Source of the DNA: Streptomyces rhizosphaerihabitans
GTDB lineage: Bacteria; Actinomycetota; Actinomycetes; Streptomycetales; Streptomycetaceae
DNA length: 64,000 nucleotides
NCBI RefSeq assembly: GCF_025399795.1
Contig: NZ_JAODTZ010000008.1
Coordinates: 124,001-188,000, forward strand
Reading direction: 5' to 3'
Shown piece after piece: positions 26,701-35,209 of this stretch (its first letter is position 1; each line of letters opens with the position of its first letter). The notes below the pieces were generated by a model that worked only from the letters and a program-made list of their open reading frames with translations, had not been told where the DNA came from and ran no database searches. Position numbers and translations under genes: made by a program.

Positions 26701-27606
26701 ACCGACCCAGGACGCCTGGTTGTTGGTGTTCCCGGAGCGGCCGTCGATGCCTCCGGAGGAGTACGACAGTCCGACCTCCGGGGCCAGCCCGCCGGGCACC
26801 TGCGGCACCGGCATGTCGTACGACCACGCGAACGAGCCGCTGCTCTGGTCCGTGCTCCAGGTCGACGAGGCGGCCAGGGACGTGGCCTTGTAGTCGCCAT
26901 TGCCGCCGCTGGCCGAAGTGGTGGCCGCCAGTACGGTCGCAGAGCTCGCGCTGAGCGCTACCGACGAAGCGGTCAGCGTCTGCTTCTCGGTGTCGTTGAC
27001 GGTCTTCACCGGCTGGGTCGTACGGCACTGCTTCTTCTCCGGCGTCGTCAGCGCACACGCCGGCAGCCGGACCAGGGTCAGCCGGGACGCGTAGCCGCCG
27101 CCGTACAGGCTCGCGAACGAGGAGTAGTCCAGCCCGGCGCGTATCTTGCCGCCGTGCGGTGCTACGCCCTGACGGGGAGTCAGGGTGAAGAGCGGCCCGT
27201 CGACGCCCGCCTTCCGTGCCGCTCCGCGGGACAGCATGCCGACGGTGTAGGTGCCGGTGGCCGCGTCCGCGGAACGCTTGACCCGCGTGTCCACGGTGAG
27301 CGGCAGCCCCTTGATCCGGGTCGCCCCCTGCCGCAGCGTCACCGCCGCCGCACCCGCCTTCGGCCAAGTGGTGGCCGGCGCCTTCGCGGGCGTGCGGGGC
27401 CCCTTCGTCACCTTCCGAGGGCGCATCTTGCCCGCCGGGACAACGGCGACCGGTGACTCCGCCCGCGGCAGCGCGGGCTTGTGCCAGCCCTCGGCGACGG
27501 CGGGTACTCCCGACGCCTGTAACAGCGTCGCGGTCAGCACGGCGGCCGTGACCAAGGCCACCCGGTGCCATGGTCTGCCTGTTCTCAGGCGTGCTCTGGT
27601 TTTCAT
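20785..27606 (-). CDS. secreted RHS/YD-repeat polymorphic toxin with Hint autoprocessing domain
   Basis: 2273 aa. A signal peptide (Arg-rich, then LVTAAVLTATLLQASG) is followed by an SpvB-like region (SYDMPVPQVPGGLAPEVGLS, about 260-330). Long YD/RHS repeats form the encapsulating shell (about 1000-1790). The RHS core-associated motif follows (GAREYDTATGRFLSVDPL), with a linker after it. A Hint (intein-like) domain runs from Cys2025 to His2170-Asn2171 (VLVHNDGG). A tip of about 100 aa (2175-2273) ends the protein. Hint domains of this class cut themselves to free the toxin. The tip is not one I can assign; it is basic/Gly-rich with a terminal HDHG. ATG 27606 is chosen for the signal peptide and AAGGAAG upstream. 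Confidence 0.88.
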   Translation of the reverse strand: MKTRARLRTGRPWHRVALVTAAVLTATLLQASGVPAVAEGWHKPALPRAESPVAVVPAGKMRPRKVTKGPRTPAKAPATTWPKAGAAAVTLRQGATRIKGLPLTVDTRVKRSADAATGTYTVGMLSRGAARKAGVDGPLFTLTPRQGVAPHGGKIRAGLDYSSFASLYGGGYASRLTLVRLPACALTTPEKKQCRTTQPVKTVNDTEKQTLTASSVALSASSATVLAATTSASGGNGDYKATSLAASSTWSTDQSSGSFAWSYDMPVPQVPGGLAPEVGLSYSSGGIDGRSGNTNNQASWVGDGFDLSPGFIERGYKGCADDGATNADGNKPGDLCWKYDNATLSLNGSGGELVPNGTNSFKLQNDDGTKIDRIYGSSSDVRSNGARNDEYWRVTIPDGTQYFFGYNRLPGWASGNVTTDSTWTVPVFGNNSGEPCNASTFAASWCQQGWRWNLDYVVDPHGNAIAYYYNKETNSYGRNLTAADDTPYVRGGTVDHIEYGLKSTAMYSAKALAKVNFTSSERCIPDSTTTCSSITTGSQYWYDTPWDLNCDAGTDCDKGRLSPVFFTRKRLTGVTAQVLVSGSYSNVDSWKLTHRWGMADTDYQLLLDSIQHTGYDTTTSIELPKVTLAYTQLANRLDKTGDGYAPFIKSRLSSVADESGGQTDVGYSAPACDAAALPTPQSNTTRCFPQYIGGSSTDDPELQWFNKYVVDTVTSTDRTGGSPDQVTMYDYLDGAAWHYDDDDGMTKEKSKTWSQWRGYGHVRVRTGGQGGASAMKSQADTYFLRGMDGDRQSTSGGKKSVPVTLDSGEGDPITDHESQAGFTYKTVTYSAPGGKVLAKSVSRPWYHQTAQKVRDWGTVTANLTGTDSSKSWTSLDDGEGSKWQTTTLSNTIDAATGLITQTNNLGDTTTAADDQCVRTTYASGSVPLEAPARVETVAKACDATTSRPADVLSDVRTAYDGGAYGAAATKGDATRIAKLKAYSGTTAAYLESTLTYDGYGRPLTTTDLTADVTVTSAGTLTRTARTDGRTTTTAYAPTTGFPTSTTVTTPPAMAGDSTTTQTSTTAYEALRGLPLTETDTNSKVTTYAYDALGRTTKVWQADRTTSQTPSYEFGYTIADGKPVVVSTKTIGNNGAQDTAYAFYDGFLRARQTQDPGPNGGTLLADTFYDERGLTIKEFAPYYITAAPSTTLLKPVDALSVETQNRYTYDGLGRQTEMRQIAGNGDGGAVLNTTQAIYGGDRTTVIPPVGGTARTTVTDARGHTTEVRLLHARAPEAAYDTTTYGYSPRGELTKVTDPVGNKWTWTYDLMGRVTDTTDPDKGAAHLDYDDRSQIISTKDARNTVLAHVYDGLGRQTELRENSPTGTLRAKWVYDTVSGAKGQLASSSRYSGGQEYKSSVVAYDRLYRPLRTSVTIPTTEGALQGTYLSTTTYNASGTVQGVGYPKAGDLAADTVTYTYEDGTQRPVKVSGPLNLNATTAYSLTGKPQQYQMAANGGKAVLETNTYEWGTQRLATSRVDRQDVAGVDQYNTYSYDEAGNVLSVSDTSRSGTDDQCFGYDYLGRTTEAWAQSSAGCAATPSTDVLGGPAPYWTSYTYDKVGNRLTENQHSTTAGASDTQRDYHYPDPGAVRPHALGSVDTTTATVKSADTFTYDNAGNTHTRVLGNGSSQTLDWDAEGHLAKVTEPVAGGSDKVTEYLYDADGSRLIGRTPTETTLYLGATEITLAKNATTTKGTRYIDVGGGHQAVQANDGTISFTLADHHGTAQLSVNATTQAETQRRTLPFGDLRGTKPTTWTGTKGFVGGTTDTATGLTHLGAREYDTATGRFLSVDPLFTADDPQQMNGYTYANNSPVTYSDPDGRRCIHGAPGGGKDGICAGVAGDTDGVINGDSNNCPTHDKSCNDAAKQMSRHAKQVGSYGKTPKQYKKWLAAGVQATEEYRCGSVGCDSAMTNPDAWCYRSPYVCTMYRLAHYLAPVAKKVWEVEKAVTGLGGLEACSHGDLDACADMTIDATIAAKMRMAGRLLKGMCTAFNSFPPGTEVLLADGKHKKIEDVRTGDRVVSTDPLTGKTSTRKVVATIVTEDDKQFTDVTIRTADGPGSIVATDHHRFWSPSEGRWINAVDLRPGMTLRTPGGDTVPVEAAYHYTKRQRTHNLTVQDIHTYYVLAGDTPVLVHNDGGSPDVTRIKNLQGMGLDDAHDYLERNGFTLKSWSDGKGGKGGYMTYQSGDGSKITIRDSDGRVTRTTVIDNGPNKKNGVQRWDEGGKKTLSHDHGEAVTC

Positions 27607-27682
27607 TCTGGTCTGTCTTCCTTCTGTTGAGTGCTCCGCGGGCAGCGAGGGACCGCTCACGGCGGAGTGCGGTGGTCGGACC

Positions 27683-27719
27683 GGATCGGGCCGGCCGCGT
27701 AAGGCGGCCGGCCCGATCC
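27683..27719 (-). terminator. terminator between the LamG gene and the RHS gene
   Basis: 16-bp perfect stem (27683-27698 with 27704-27719) and a 5-nt loop, 16 bp past the LamG stop. The RHS gene must then have its own promoter or depend on read-through. The free space for a promoter is only about 75 bp (27607-27682). Confidence 0.85.
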
Positions 27720-27735
27720 CAGGTCGCTGCGTCGG

Positions 27736-30700
27736 TCAGTCGTCGCTGGGGACGACGGTCGCCACGCCCGGCATGCCGACGGCGAGGTGATCGATCTGGG
27801 TCTCGCTCAGCGCGCCCTGGAAGACCCAGACGTCGGAGAGCGAACCGGGGAAGTACTGACCGGACGTGGTCCCGGTCGTGTCACGGCCGAGCTGCAAGGT
27901 CTTCGCGGCCTTGTAGGTCAGTACGTCGTCGTCCCACGAGACGGTGTCGGTGCACTTCGGGTCGTCCTGCACCCCGTCGCCGTCCGTGTCGTCGCAGGCG
28001 GTCTCCTGGAGCTCGCCGTTGACGTAGAGACTGATCTCCTTGGAGAAACCGTCGTAGACGAGCGCCACGTGGTTCCAGTCGGTGGGGCTGTAGAACATGC
28101 CGTTGCCGATGTCGGCGACAGCGGCGGAGTCGCTGTCGGAGCTGGCCGTGGCGATCCGCCAGCGGCCCGGATCGGTGGCCGGGGTGGCGCTCGGTTCGTA
28201 GCGCACCGCGAACGCGCTCTTCTTGGATCCGGGAACGCTCAGGACGGTGACCGGACTCGTCGGAGTGGCGGCCGTCTGCACGTAGGCGCTGACGGTGAAG
28301 CTGGCACTGGTGTCGACCGGTACCACGGAGGCCGCGGCGTAGTCGTCCGTGCCGTCGAGGGTGACGGCGCCGTCGACCCAGCCGGAGCCCGTCTGGGCAC
28401 CGTTGTAGAGGGTCATGGCGTTACCGGAGGACGAGGCGTCGGGCGAGGTCAGCGGGGTGCCACCGGCCGTCTCGAACTTCCAGCGGCCCTTGACCACCGC
28501 GCGCTGCTTGAACAATTGCTGCACCTCGCCGGCGGACACCGGACGGTCGAACAGCCGCACGTCGTCGATCTGGCCGGGGAAGAACGAGGTGGGCACGCCC
28601 TGGAACGCGCTGGCGCCGATCTGCACCGCGCCGCCGGCGTACCAGGTGGGGGGCAGGGCGGTGGTGCCGGCCAGGGTGCCGTTGACGTACAGCGAGAGCT
28701 TGTCGGCCTCGGTGTCCTGCACGCCCACCAGATGGGTCCACTCGCCGCCGTACGCGGTGGTGCCGTCCGGCTGCATGGCCCTGACCAGCGTGGAGTCGGC
28801 GGTGTCGGCGCTGTGCTGGTTGAACACCCAGCGGTCGTAGGAGTTGGAGTAGTACAGCTCCGGCCCCGTCACCACACCGCCGATCTGCGAGGCGACGGTC
28901 GCGGCGTGGGTCGGTTTGGTCTTCGGCAGCTTCACCCAGGCCGAGACGGCGAAGCTGTACGAGGTGTTGATGTGAGGGCCGCTGGTGACGGCGTAGTCGT
29001 CGGTCCCGTCCAGGGTCAGCGCGTTGCCGTCCACACCGGCCGCGCCCAGGGTGGCACCGCCCTTGAGGACCGCCGGGTTCACATCGGCCCGGCCGCTCAG
29101 CGCGGTGACGTCGGCGGCGTCGTCCATGTGGAAGACCGCACGGGCCGGACGGCCCGCGCCGATCGAGTTGGAGCTGTACAGGTTCGACACCTCGGTCGCC
29201 GACAGCGGCTTCTCGAAGGTCTTCACCTCGTCGATGGCACCGGGGAAGAAGTTCGCCGGCGCGCCGTTGGGGAAGCCTGAGCCGATCAGCATGCCGCGCC
29301 GCGCGTTCCAGGCCGTGCTGTAGGCCGTGGTCCCGGCCAGCGCGCCGTTGACGTACAGCTTCAGCTGCTGGTCACCGGCGGCGTAGACGCCCACCAGATG
29401 GGTCCACTCCCCGGCCTTGACCCCGCCCGCGGCGGCCTGCATGGCCCGCACGGGAGTGGCGTCGGTGCTGTCGGAGGTGTACTGGTTGAAGACCCAGCGG
29501 TCGTACGCCTTGGAGTAGTACATCTCGAAGCCCGGCGCGTTGTTGCCCCGCTGGGAGGCCACCACGGCCGCACCGGACGGCATCGCGGACAGCTTCACCC
29601 ACGCCGACACCGAGAAACTGATGTCGGTGTTGATGGTGGCGATGTCGGTGGCGGCGTAGTCGTCGACACCGTCGAACTGCACGGCCTTGCCGATCTTGCC
29701 CTCCACGTTCGGCGTCGGGCCGCCGTACAGGGTCGCGGTCTGCTCGGGCGCACTGCCCGCCGCTTGAGTGGCGCCGGCCGCCTCGTCCATGGACCAGTCG
29801 GCTCGCTCGCGCTGCCCCGCCTTGACCCGGAACTGGTAGGTGCGGATCTCGGAGCCGTTGCCGGCGGCGTCGAAGGAGCGGGCCGTGAAGGTGTTGAGGC
29901 CCGGCTTCACCGGCAGCAGGGGGACGGTCTTGGCCGCGCCGCCCGAGGTGGTGACCGTGTTGGTGGAGACCGGGTCGCCGTTGATCCCGTACCAGTACTT
30001 GGTCACGTCGGAGACGGCACCGGTGATCACGAAGTCGCCGTACTGACCCACTCCGTCGTACCAGGGGTCGTCGGGGTCGTCGGGGTTCGAGGCCGGGTAG
30101 ATGGCGGAGGAGATGGCCGGTGCCTTCGGCACGCTGGTGTCGTACACGAAGTAGCAGGCCGTCGGGTCACCTGTGTACGACCACGGCGAATACTGGGCGC
30201 CGTCGTAGGAATGGACGAACCAGTTCACCGACTTGTTGGTGGGGATGGAGGACGGCAGGCTGATCGCGAAGCGCGAGCCGGACTGCTTCGCGGTCGTCAG
30301 ACCGGACTTCCAGTGGGGGACGGTGCCCTTGCCGTCACCGCTGTCCCAGCTCGCCTGGAACTCCACGGAGACGGAGTCGCCGTCGGGGTCGGTGACGTCG
30401 TTCGCGTAGATCTTGCCCAGCGTCCGCACCCGAGCGGCGCTGGAGGGGCTCTTGCACGATCCGCCGTACTCCATGGTCAGCTGCGACATCTTGACCTGCG
30501 GCGGCGGACGGTTGTACTGCACGCGCAGATAGGCGTCGTCCGAGAACCGCTTCCAGCCGTACCCGTCGGACTCGCTCGACGCCTTCATCCCGAAGGTCAT
30601 CGTCGACCACTTCTTGTCCGCCGCCTGCTGCAGCGCGGACTTCACGTCGAACTCCGCGTCCTTCGCGGCACAGCCGGTGTATCCGTAGGCGAAGGACGCC

Positions 30701-32133
30701 GTCCTGAGGTGATCGATCCAGAACCCGTCCGCGTTCTGCGAGTTCCAGGTCGTCGACGAGGAGATGTCCTTGGTGCGCCACAGCTCCACACCGCGGTCCG
30801 CGCAGGACGCGGACCAGGTGTTGCGGACCACGAACTCCGCCTGCAGCACGGTACGGCCGGCGAACTTGGAGGTCGGAATGCGGTAGAAGAGCCGCTTGGT
30901 GTCGTACGGCGCGCAGTACGACCAGTCGCAGTACCCCAGACCCTCGTCCGAGTCGCCGTTGAACTTCCACTGCGGCGACGACGCCCAGTACTTGGAGGCC
31001 ATCGTCCAGGCCGAGGCCTTCGGGGAGTACCACTGGGGGTCGATGAACACGGGGTAGACCGTGTTCTTGCCCGTGAGCACGGTTCGGTCCGGCGTCAGCA
31101 CCAGCGCGTTCTGCGCGGCGGGAACGTCCACTCCGACCGGCGCCACGTTCGCGGACTCCGCGGCCACGGCCTCGGAGGCGTCCGACCCGTCCTCGGAAGC
31201 GGTGGGGCCGGCGGTGGCGGTAGAGCCGGCGCCGGTACGGGCAGCCGCGGCCACCGAGCGTTGTGAGGTGCTCGGCGACGGTGTTCCGGCAAGCCCGGTG
31301 GCGGACTTGGACTGGGTCGCGGTGCCGGGCGCCTGGGTGCTGGAGTCCCACATGACGGGGCGGGGGGCCTCGAAGACCGCGCTCCCGGCACCCTGGTCGA
31401 TCGCCGCCAGGCCGCCGTCACCGGTCTTCTCGACCTGCATGCCTTCGGCGTCCAGCTTCAGGCGTAATTGGCTCAGTTCCGTGCTCGCCGCGGCGTCGGC
31501 CGACTTGACCACCAGGAGCTGGGAGAAGCCGTCCTGCTGCGCCGTCATCCGCAGGTCGACGCCGGGCAGCACGTCCGGATAGGTGACGGTGTTCCCCGTC
31601 AGCTCCGGGGAGGGCAGGTCCTTGGGCCAGGACAGTGCCAGTTCACGGCCGTTCTTCGTCATCCGTACCAGGGGGGCCGAACCCCCGCCGGAGAAGGTCA
31701 GACCGACGGTCGTGGCCTTGGGAACCACCGTTCCGTTCGCGCCGCGGGTCAAAGTGGTGTCGATGTCCCGCCACTGGCCGTCCACCCGGGTCCGCACCGG
31801 CCGCAGATGCTCGCGGGCTTCCAAGTGCCCCGCAGGGGTGGCGTACACCTCGCTGCTTTCACCGCGCAACGAGGTGATCTCCACCGACTTGCCCGTGCGA
31901 GCCGCCTCGGCCAGTGCCTTGGTGTCCTCGCCGCCTCCGTCGTCCTCAGCGGCCGCGGCCGCCCCGCCCGTTTCAGCGGTCCCGACGGCCTTGACGGCAT
32001 CGACGGCTGAGGTGTCGGCTTTCTCGTCGGCCACTGCCATGGCGCTGTTGGACGCGCTCGCCGCCAGTACTAAGGCAGCGGAGAGCACAACGCCGGCTGT
32101 GCGCAGCCGGCGTCTCCCCCCGTACGTATTCAT
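27736..32133 (-). CDS. secreted multi-LamG (jellyroll) surface protein
   Basis: 1465 aa. A signal peptide (VVLSAALVLAASASNSAMA) precedes an N-terminal region of about 750 aa of the type found in DNRLRE-domain proteins (VDLRMTAQQDGFSQLLVVKS; YPVFIDPQWYSP). Three LamG/concanavalin-like modules follow (about 780-985, 998-1210 and 1215-1450), each with a copy of the DGTDDYA/DGVDDYA strand and LYVNG. It lacks a sortase signal. It probably binds polysaccharide or another cell surface. It sits directly upstream of the RHS toxin, an arrangement I recall from other Streptomyces, so it may help export or target it. ATG 32133 has GGGGGAG at suitable distance. Confidence 0.85.
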   Translation of the reverse strand: MNTYGGRRRLRTAGVVLSAALVLAASASNSAMAVADEKADTSAVDAVKAVGTAETGGAAAAAEDDGGGEDTKALAEAARTGKSVEITSLRGESSEVYATPAGHLEAREHLRPVRTRVDGQWRDIDTTLTRGANGTVVPKATTVGLTFSGGGSAPLVRMTKNGRELALSWPKDLPSPELTGNTVTYPDVLPGVDLRMTAQQDGFSQLLVVKSADAAASTELSQLRLKLDAEGMQVEKTGDGGLAAIDQGAGSAVFEAPRPVMWDSSTQAPGTATQSKSATGLAGTPSPSTSQRSVAAAARTGAGSTATAGPTASEDGSDASEAVAAESANVAPVGVDVPAAQNALVLTPDRTVLTGKNTVYPVFIDPQWYSPKASAWTMASKYWASSPQWKFNGDSDEGLGYCDWSYCAPYDTKRLFYRIPTSKFAGRTVLQAEFVVRNTWSASCADRGVELWRTKDISSSTTWNSQNADGFWIDHLRTASFAYGYTGCAAKDAEFDVKSALQQAADKKWSTMTFGMKASSESDGYGWKRFSDDAYLRVQYNRPPPQVKMSQLTMEYGGSCKSPSSAARVRTLGKIYANDVTDPDGDSVSVEFQASWDSGDGKGTVPHWKSGLTTAKQSGSRFAISLPSSIPTNKSVNWFVHSYDGAQYSPWSYTGDPTACYFVYDTSVPKAPAISSAIYPASNPDDPDDPWYDGVGQYGDFVITGAVSDVTKYWYGINGDPVSTNTVTTSGGAAKTVPLLPVKPGLNTFTARSFDAAGNGSEIRTYQFRVKAGQRERADWSMDEAAGATQAAGSAPEQTATLYGGPTPNVEGKIGKAVQFDGVDDYAATDIATINTDISFSVSAWVKLSAMPSGAAVVASQRGNNAPGFEMYYSKAYDRWVFNQYTSDSTDATPVRAMQAAAGGVKAGEWTHLVGVYAAGDQQLKLYVNGALAGTTAYSTAWNARRGMLIGSGFPNGAPANFFPGAIDEVKTFEKPLSATEVSNLYSSNSIGAGRPARAVFHMDDAADVTALSGRADVNPAVLKGGATLGAAGVDGNALTLDGTDDYAVTSGPHINTSYSFAVSAWVKLPKTKPTHAATVASQIGGVVTGPELYYSNSYDRWVFNQHSADTADSTLVRAMQPDGTTAYGGEWTHLVGVQDTEADKLSLYVNGTLAGTTALPPTWYAGGAVQIGASAFQGVPTSFFPGQIDDVRLFDRPVSAGEVQQLFKQRAVVKGRWKFETAGGTPLTSPDASSSGNAMTLYNGAQTGSGWVDGAVTLDGTDDYAAASVVPVDTSASFTVSAYVQTAATPTSPVTVLSVPGSKKSAFAVRYEPSATPATDPGRWRIATASSDSDSAAVADIGNGMFYSPTDWNHVALVYDGFSKEISLYVNGELQETACDDTDGDGVQDDPKCTDTVSWDDDVLTYKAAKTLQLGRDTTGTTSGQYFPGSLSDVWVFQGALSETQIDHLAVGMPGVATVVPSDD

Positions 32134-32598
32134 ATGAATTACTCCCCCACCAAGCCGCATTGGGCCGGCACTGGACACGTTTGATCAAGCGATCAGGTCG
32201 CAACATACGGGCGCCCCCATCCGTTAACCAGAGATCCATGGACGGATAAAGCCCGCAAGATCCACCAACCAAGCGAAACCGGGAAGTGAAACACTTCACG
32301 TTTGCTTTACGAATTCACCATGGTTCGGCAGGGGTGTCCCAATTGTCATGTACGCCTCGTGTTGACCTCGAAAGCCTCGCTCAGTACCAGGTGGGGGCAG
32401 GTGAGCGGGAGGCCGGAGGGCCAAGAAGATCCTGCGGGGCGTAGTTCGTCGACCGGGGATCCGAAGGTGCGCGCCTCGGGCACAGGGAGGGCGGTGGCTG
32501 CCTCGGCACGGAAATGCGTGAGCTTGCCGGGATACCGGTCGCTCATGGTCTTCGAGAGGGCGACGGTCGCACACTTCAACCGTCAGGATCTGCTGGAT
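32134..32598. other. intergenic region upstream of the LamG gene
   Basis: Relatively AT-rich DNA holding the LamG promoter, with no gene. One short inverted repeat (GTGAA-4-TTCAC, 32286-32299) lies about 155 bp upstream of the start. It is a possible operator. Confidence 0.5.
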
Positions 32599-32632
32599 CG
32601 ACGCCCCGGACCTTCATCGATCCGGGGCGTCG
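32599..32632 (-). terminator. terminator of the acyltransferase gene
   Basis: 12-bp perfect stem (32599-32610 with 32621-32632), 50 bp past the stop on the minus strand. Confidence 0.8.
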
Positions 32633-32681
32633 CCGCATCCTTCCCGGCGGGAGCCGGGGGTGCACGCGGCAAGAGTGCTCG

Positions 32682-33965
32682 TCACGGAAGCCGAACGCGG
32701 CGTGCCAGTTTCCGGCCCCATGCCTGGCCCGGCGCTTCGATACAACGATAGGTCAGCACGCACAGGGGCAGCAGTACGACGTAGAACGCCACTTCGTACT
32801 TGAGATTGTCCCGTGGCCACCGGCCGATCGTGCCGTCGGTGACCGCCAGCAGCATCGGATGCACCAGGTAGACCGAATAGCTGATCGTTCCCAGTCCGGT
32901 CAGCCAGCGCGGTATCCGTCGGTGGCGCACCGCCAGTCCGACACCGAAGGTGAGCACGGCCAGCAGGAACGCCACGATCCAGCCACGCCGTGTGAAATGG
33001 GACCCGTCGCCGTTCCAGTACGCACTCCCCACGGCACAGGCGACCACCACGACGGCTGTGAACGCCACGTTGCGCCAGGTGCTCTGACCGTGTTCGGCTC
33101 GATAGACGGCGGTACCGAGGAACATCACGGCGAGGATGACCAAGCCCTCCCACATGGGAACCGTGCCGTTGAACAGGACCAGGACGAGCGCCAGCACTCC
33201 GCCCAGCACGCCCCCGAACACGCGAAGCGCGGGTGGCCCGGCGCTGGCACAGAGGATGGAGACCACCATGGTGATCGAGGCGAGCGCGATCAGGTCGCCG
33301 GTGCCGACCGTGCCGGAGAGCGCGGAGACTGCCGGCGTGATCCCTGCCGTCACGCTCACGGCGGCGAGCACGGCCAGAGTGATGGCGACCGCTGCCGACC
33401 GCCGGTGAAGACGGACCGTGAAAAGAGCGACGACCAGGAGGTAGAAGGACATCTCGTACGAGAGCGTCCACAGGACAAGCAGGATATTGGGCGTACCCAG
33501 CAGTTCTTGGAGCAAGGTGACATGGGCGACCACCACTGAGGCGACGCTCTGCTGGCCGAAGTCGCGAATCTCCGCGATGCCCATCAGGTTGAGGGTGAGG
33601 ACCGCGGCCACGGTGGCTGCCCACAGCGGGTACATACGGAATGCGCGTCCGATCCAGAAGGTCCGGACGCAGCCCCGGCGCTCGAGCGACGCGGGGATGA
33701 TGTAGCCGCTCACGAGGAAAAACACCATGATGCCGTACCGGCTGGTGTTGAACTCCGGCATCAACTCCCGCCGGAACTCCGCCATGAAGGCGTACGACGA
33801 GTGGTCGAACACCACGACGAGTGCCGCGATGCCGCGCAACGCGTCCAGCCAGCCCATCCGCGACGGCCCGGCCGACGCGCCGGATACGGGTCTTCGTGGC
33901 GGCGCGGAGGGCAGCTCCTCCAGCGGCGGAGGTACGGGGGGTGGGGGTTGCATATTGGTGATCAC
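32682..33965 (-). CDS. membrane acyltransferase, family 3 (OafA/NodX type)
   Basis: About 427 aa with 10 or so transmembrane segments. The family O-acylates sugars, lipids or secondary metabolites at the membrane. The catalytic histidine is visible in the first helix (RGIAALVVVFDHSSYAF), and FFLVSGYII follows. A Pro-rich cytosolic leader precedes the membrane part. GTG 33965 is chosen (GAGGAA 6 nt upstream), and ATG 33953 is an alternative. The gene lies inside the island next to its right-hand repeat and has its own terminator. It could modify a surface glycan or be unrelated cargo. Confidence 0.85.
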   Translation of the reverse strand: MITNMQPPPPVPPPLEELPSAPPRRPVSGASAGPSRMGWLDALRGIAALVVVFDHSSYAFMAEFRRELMPEFNTSRYGIMVFFLVSGYIIPASLERRGCVRTFWIGRAFRMYPLWAATVAAVLTLNLMGIAEIRDFGQQSVASVVVAHVTLLQELLGTPNILLVLWTLSYEMSFYLLVVALFTVRLHRRSAAVAITLAVLAAVSVTAGITPAVSALSGTVGTGDLIALASITMVVSILCASAGPPALRVFGGVLGGVLALVLVLFNGTVPMWEGLVILAVMFLGTAVYRAEHGQSTWRNVAFTAVVVVACAVGSAYWNGDGSHFTRRGWIVAFLLAVLTFGVGLAVRHRRIPRWLTGLGTISYSVYLVHPMLLAVTDGTIGRWPRDNLKYEVAFYVVLLPLCVLTYRCIEAPGQAWGRKLARRVRLP

Positions 33966-34034
33966 GTAGCGTTCCTCGCCGATGTTCAGCCGTGTGCCGA
34001 TCAATTGTCGGTTCGCCTCGGGTCCATGAGTACG

Positions 34035-34141
34035 GGCCTGTGGACAACCGACCGGATGTGGATATGGCCGTCCCTCGGTAGCCCGTACCTGAGGGTGACC
34101 CCTACGGGCCCGTACGACTGGAGGCTGACGCGGATCCACCT
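34035..34141 (+). repeat. right copy of the island-flanking direct repeat
   Basis: About 107 bp, same orientation as 17461-17573. It contains an exact DnaA box (TGTGGACAA, 34039-34047) and a second degenerate one (TGTGGATAT, 34057-34065). It lies immediately upstream of the ABC transporter operon and so may contain its promoter. Confidence 0.8.
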
Positions 34142-34186
34142 CCGTGGGCTGACGACCGCTATGGTGTGCGCCACTACCTTCGAATC

Positions 34187-35209
34187 GTGACTGTGATCGC
34201 GACCGAAAGCCTGAGCAAGCGGTACCCCCGGGTGACCGCGCTTGACCGGCTCTCCGTGGACGTCGGGCCCGGTGTGACCGGACTCGTCGGAGCCAACGGA
34301 GCCGGCAAGTCCACACTGATCAAGATCCTGCTGGGTCTGTCCCCCGCCACCGAGGGGAGCGCACGCGTGCTCGGCCTCGACGTCGCCACCGAAGGCGGCG
34401 CCATCCGCGAGCGCGTCGGGTACATGCCCGAGCACGACTGCCTGCCGCCCGACGTCTCGGCCACCGAGTTCGTCGTCCATATGGCGCGGATGTCCGGGCT
34501 GCCGCCGGCCGCCGCCCGCGAGCGCACCGCGGACACCCTGCGCCACGTCGGACTGTACGAGGAGCGCTACCGACCCATCGGCGGCTACTCGACGGGCATG
34601 AAGCAGCGCGTCAAACTCGCGCAGGCCCTCGTCCACGATCCCCAGCTGGTCTTCCTGGACGAACCGACCAACGGCCTGGACCCGGTCGGCCGCGACGACA
34701 TGCTCGGACTGATCCGCCGCATCCACACGGACTTCGGCATCTCGGTCCTGGTCACCTCGCACCTCCTGGGCGAACTGGAGCGCACCTGCGACCACGTCGT
34801 GGTCGTCGACGGCGGCAAGCTGCTGCGCTCCAGCTCCACCACGGACTTCACCAAGACCACCACGACCCTCGCCATCGAGGTCACCGACACCGACGAGCAC
34901 CTGGACGGCACGAGCGCGGTGCGCGAGGTGCTCCACGCGCGCGGGATCGAGACCCACGACGGCAGCGGGCTGCCGGGCGCCGGACACATCCTGCTGCTGA
35001 CCACCGAGGGCGAGGACACCTACGACCTCGTCCGCGACGTGGTCGCCGACCTCGGTCTGGGGCTGGTCCGCATGGAGCAGCGCAGGCACCACATCGCCGA
35101 GGTCTTCGCCGACAGCGACGAGCAGCGGGCGAAGGACGAGCGAGCGGCGAGCGGCGATCCGCGGACCGGCGACGACCAGCGGAAGGAGGCGGTCGGCCAT
35201 GGCAGTTGA
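34187..35209 (+). CDS. ABC-2 type transporter ATP-binding protein (first)
   Basis: 340 aa. ATPase with Walker A GANGAGKST (about 38-46), signature YSTGMKQRV and Walker B LVFLDEPTNGLDP. A C-terminal extension of about 100 aa has a charged tail. It powers the adjacent membrane subunit. Two possible starts, GTG 34187 and 34193, lack a clear ribosome-binding site. A TATGGT at 34159-34164 is a possible -10, so transcription may begin a few bases before the start. GTG 34166 would be very close to that. The next gene overlaps its end by 11 bp. Confidence 0.9.
   Translation: MTVIATESLSKRYPRVTALDRLSVDVGPGVTGLVGANGAGKSTLIKILLGLSPATEGSARVLGLDVATEGGAIRERVGYMPEHDCLPPDVSATEFVVHMARMSGLPPAAARERTADTLRHVGLYEERYRPIGGYSTGMKQRVKLAQALVHDPQLVFLDEPTNGLDPVGRDDMLGLIRRIHTDFGISVLVTSHLLGELERTCDHVVVVDGGKLLRSSSTTDFTKTTTTLAIEVTDTDEHLDGTSAVREVLHARGIETHDGSGLPGAGHILLLTTEGEDTYDLVRDVVADLGLGLVRMEQRRHHIAEVFADSDEQRAKDERAASGDPRTGDDQRKEAVGHGS

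Larger units (their letters stand above)
17574..34034. other. accessory island between the direct repeats
   Basis: This block lies between the M24 peptidase operon and the ABC transporter operon. It is composed of polymorphic-toxin genes, immunity genes, gene fragments, a LamG surface protein and an acyltransferase. Core genes stand on both sides. Several parts (17.7-18.4, 19.6-20.9 and 32.1-32.6 kb) have visibly lower GC and more relaxed codon use than the flanks. No integrase, transposase or tRNA end is present inside. Confidence 0.6.

Noticed and set aside
32286..32299. GTGAA-ACAC-TTCAC as a Rex operator
   Set aside because: The outer bases do not fit the Rex consensus and the gene downstream is not a redox gene. 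Kept only as a generic inverted repeat.
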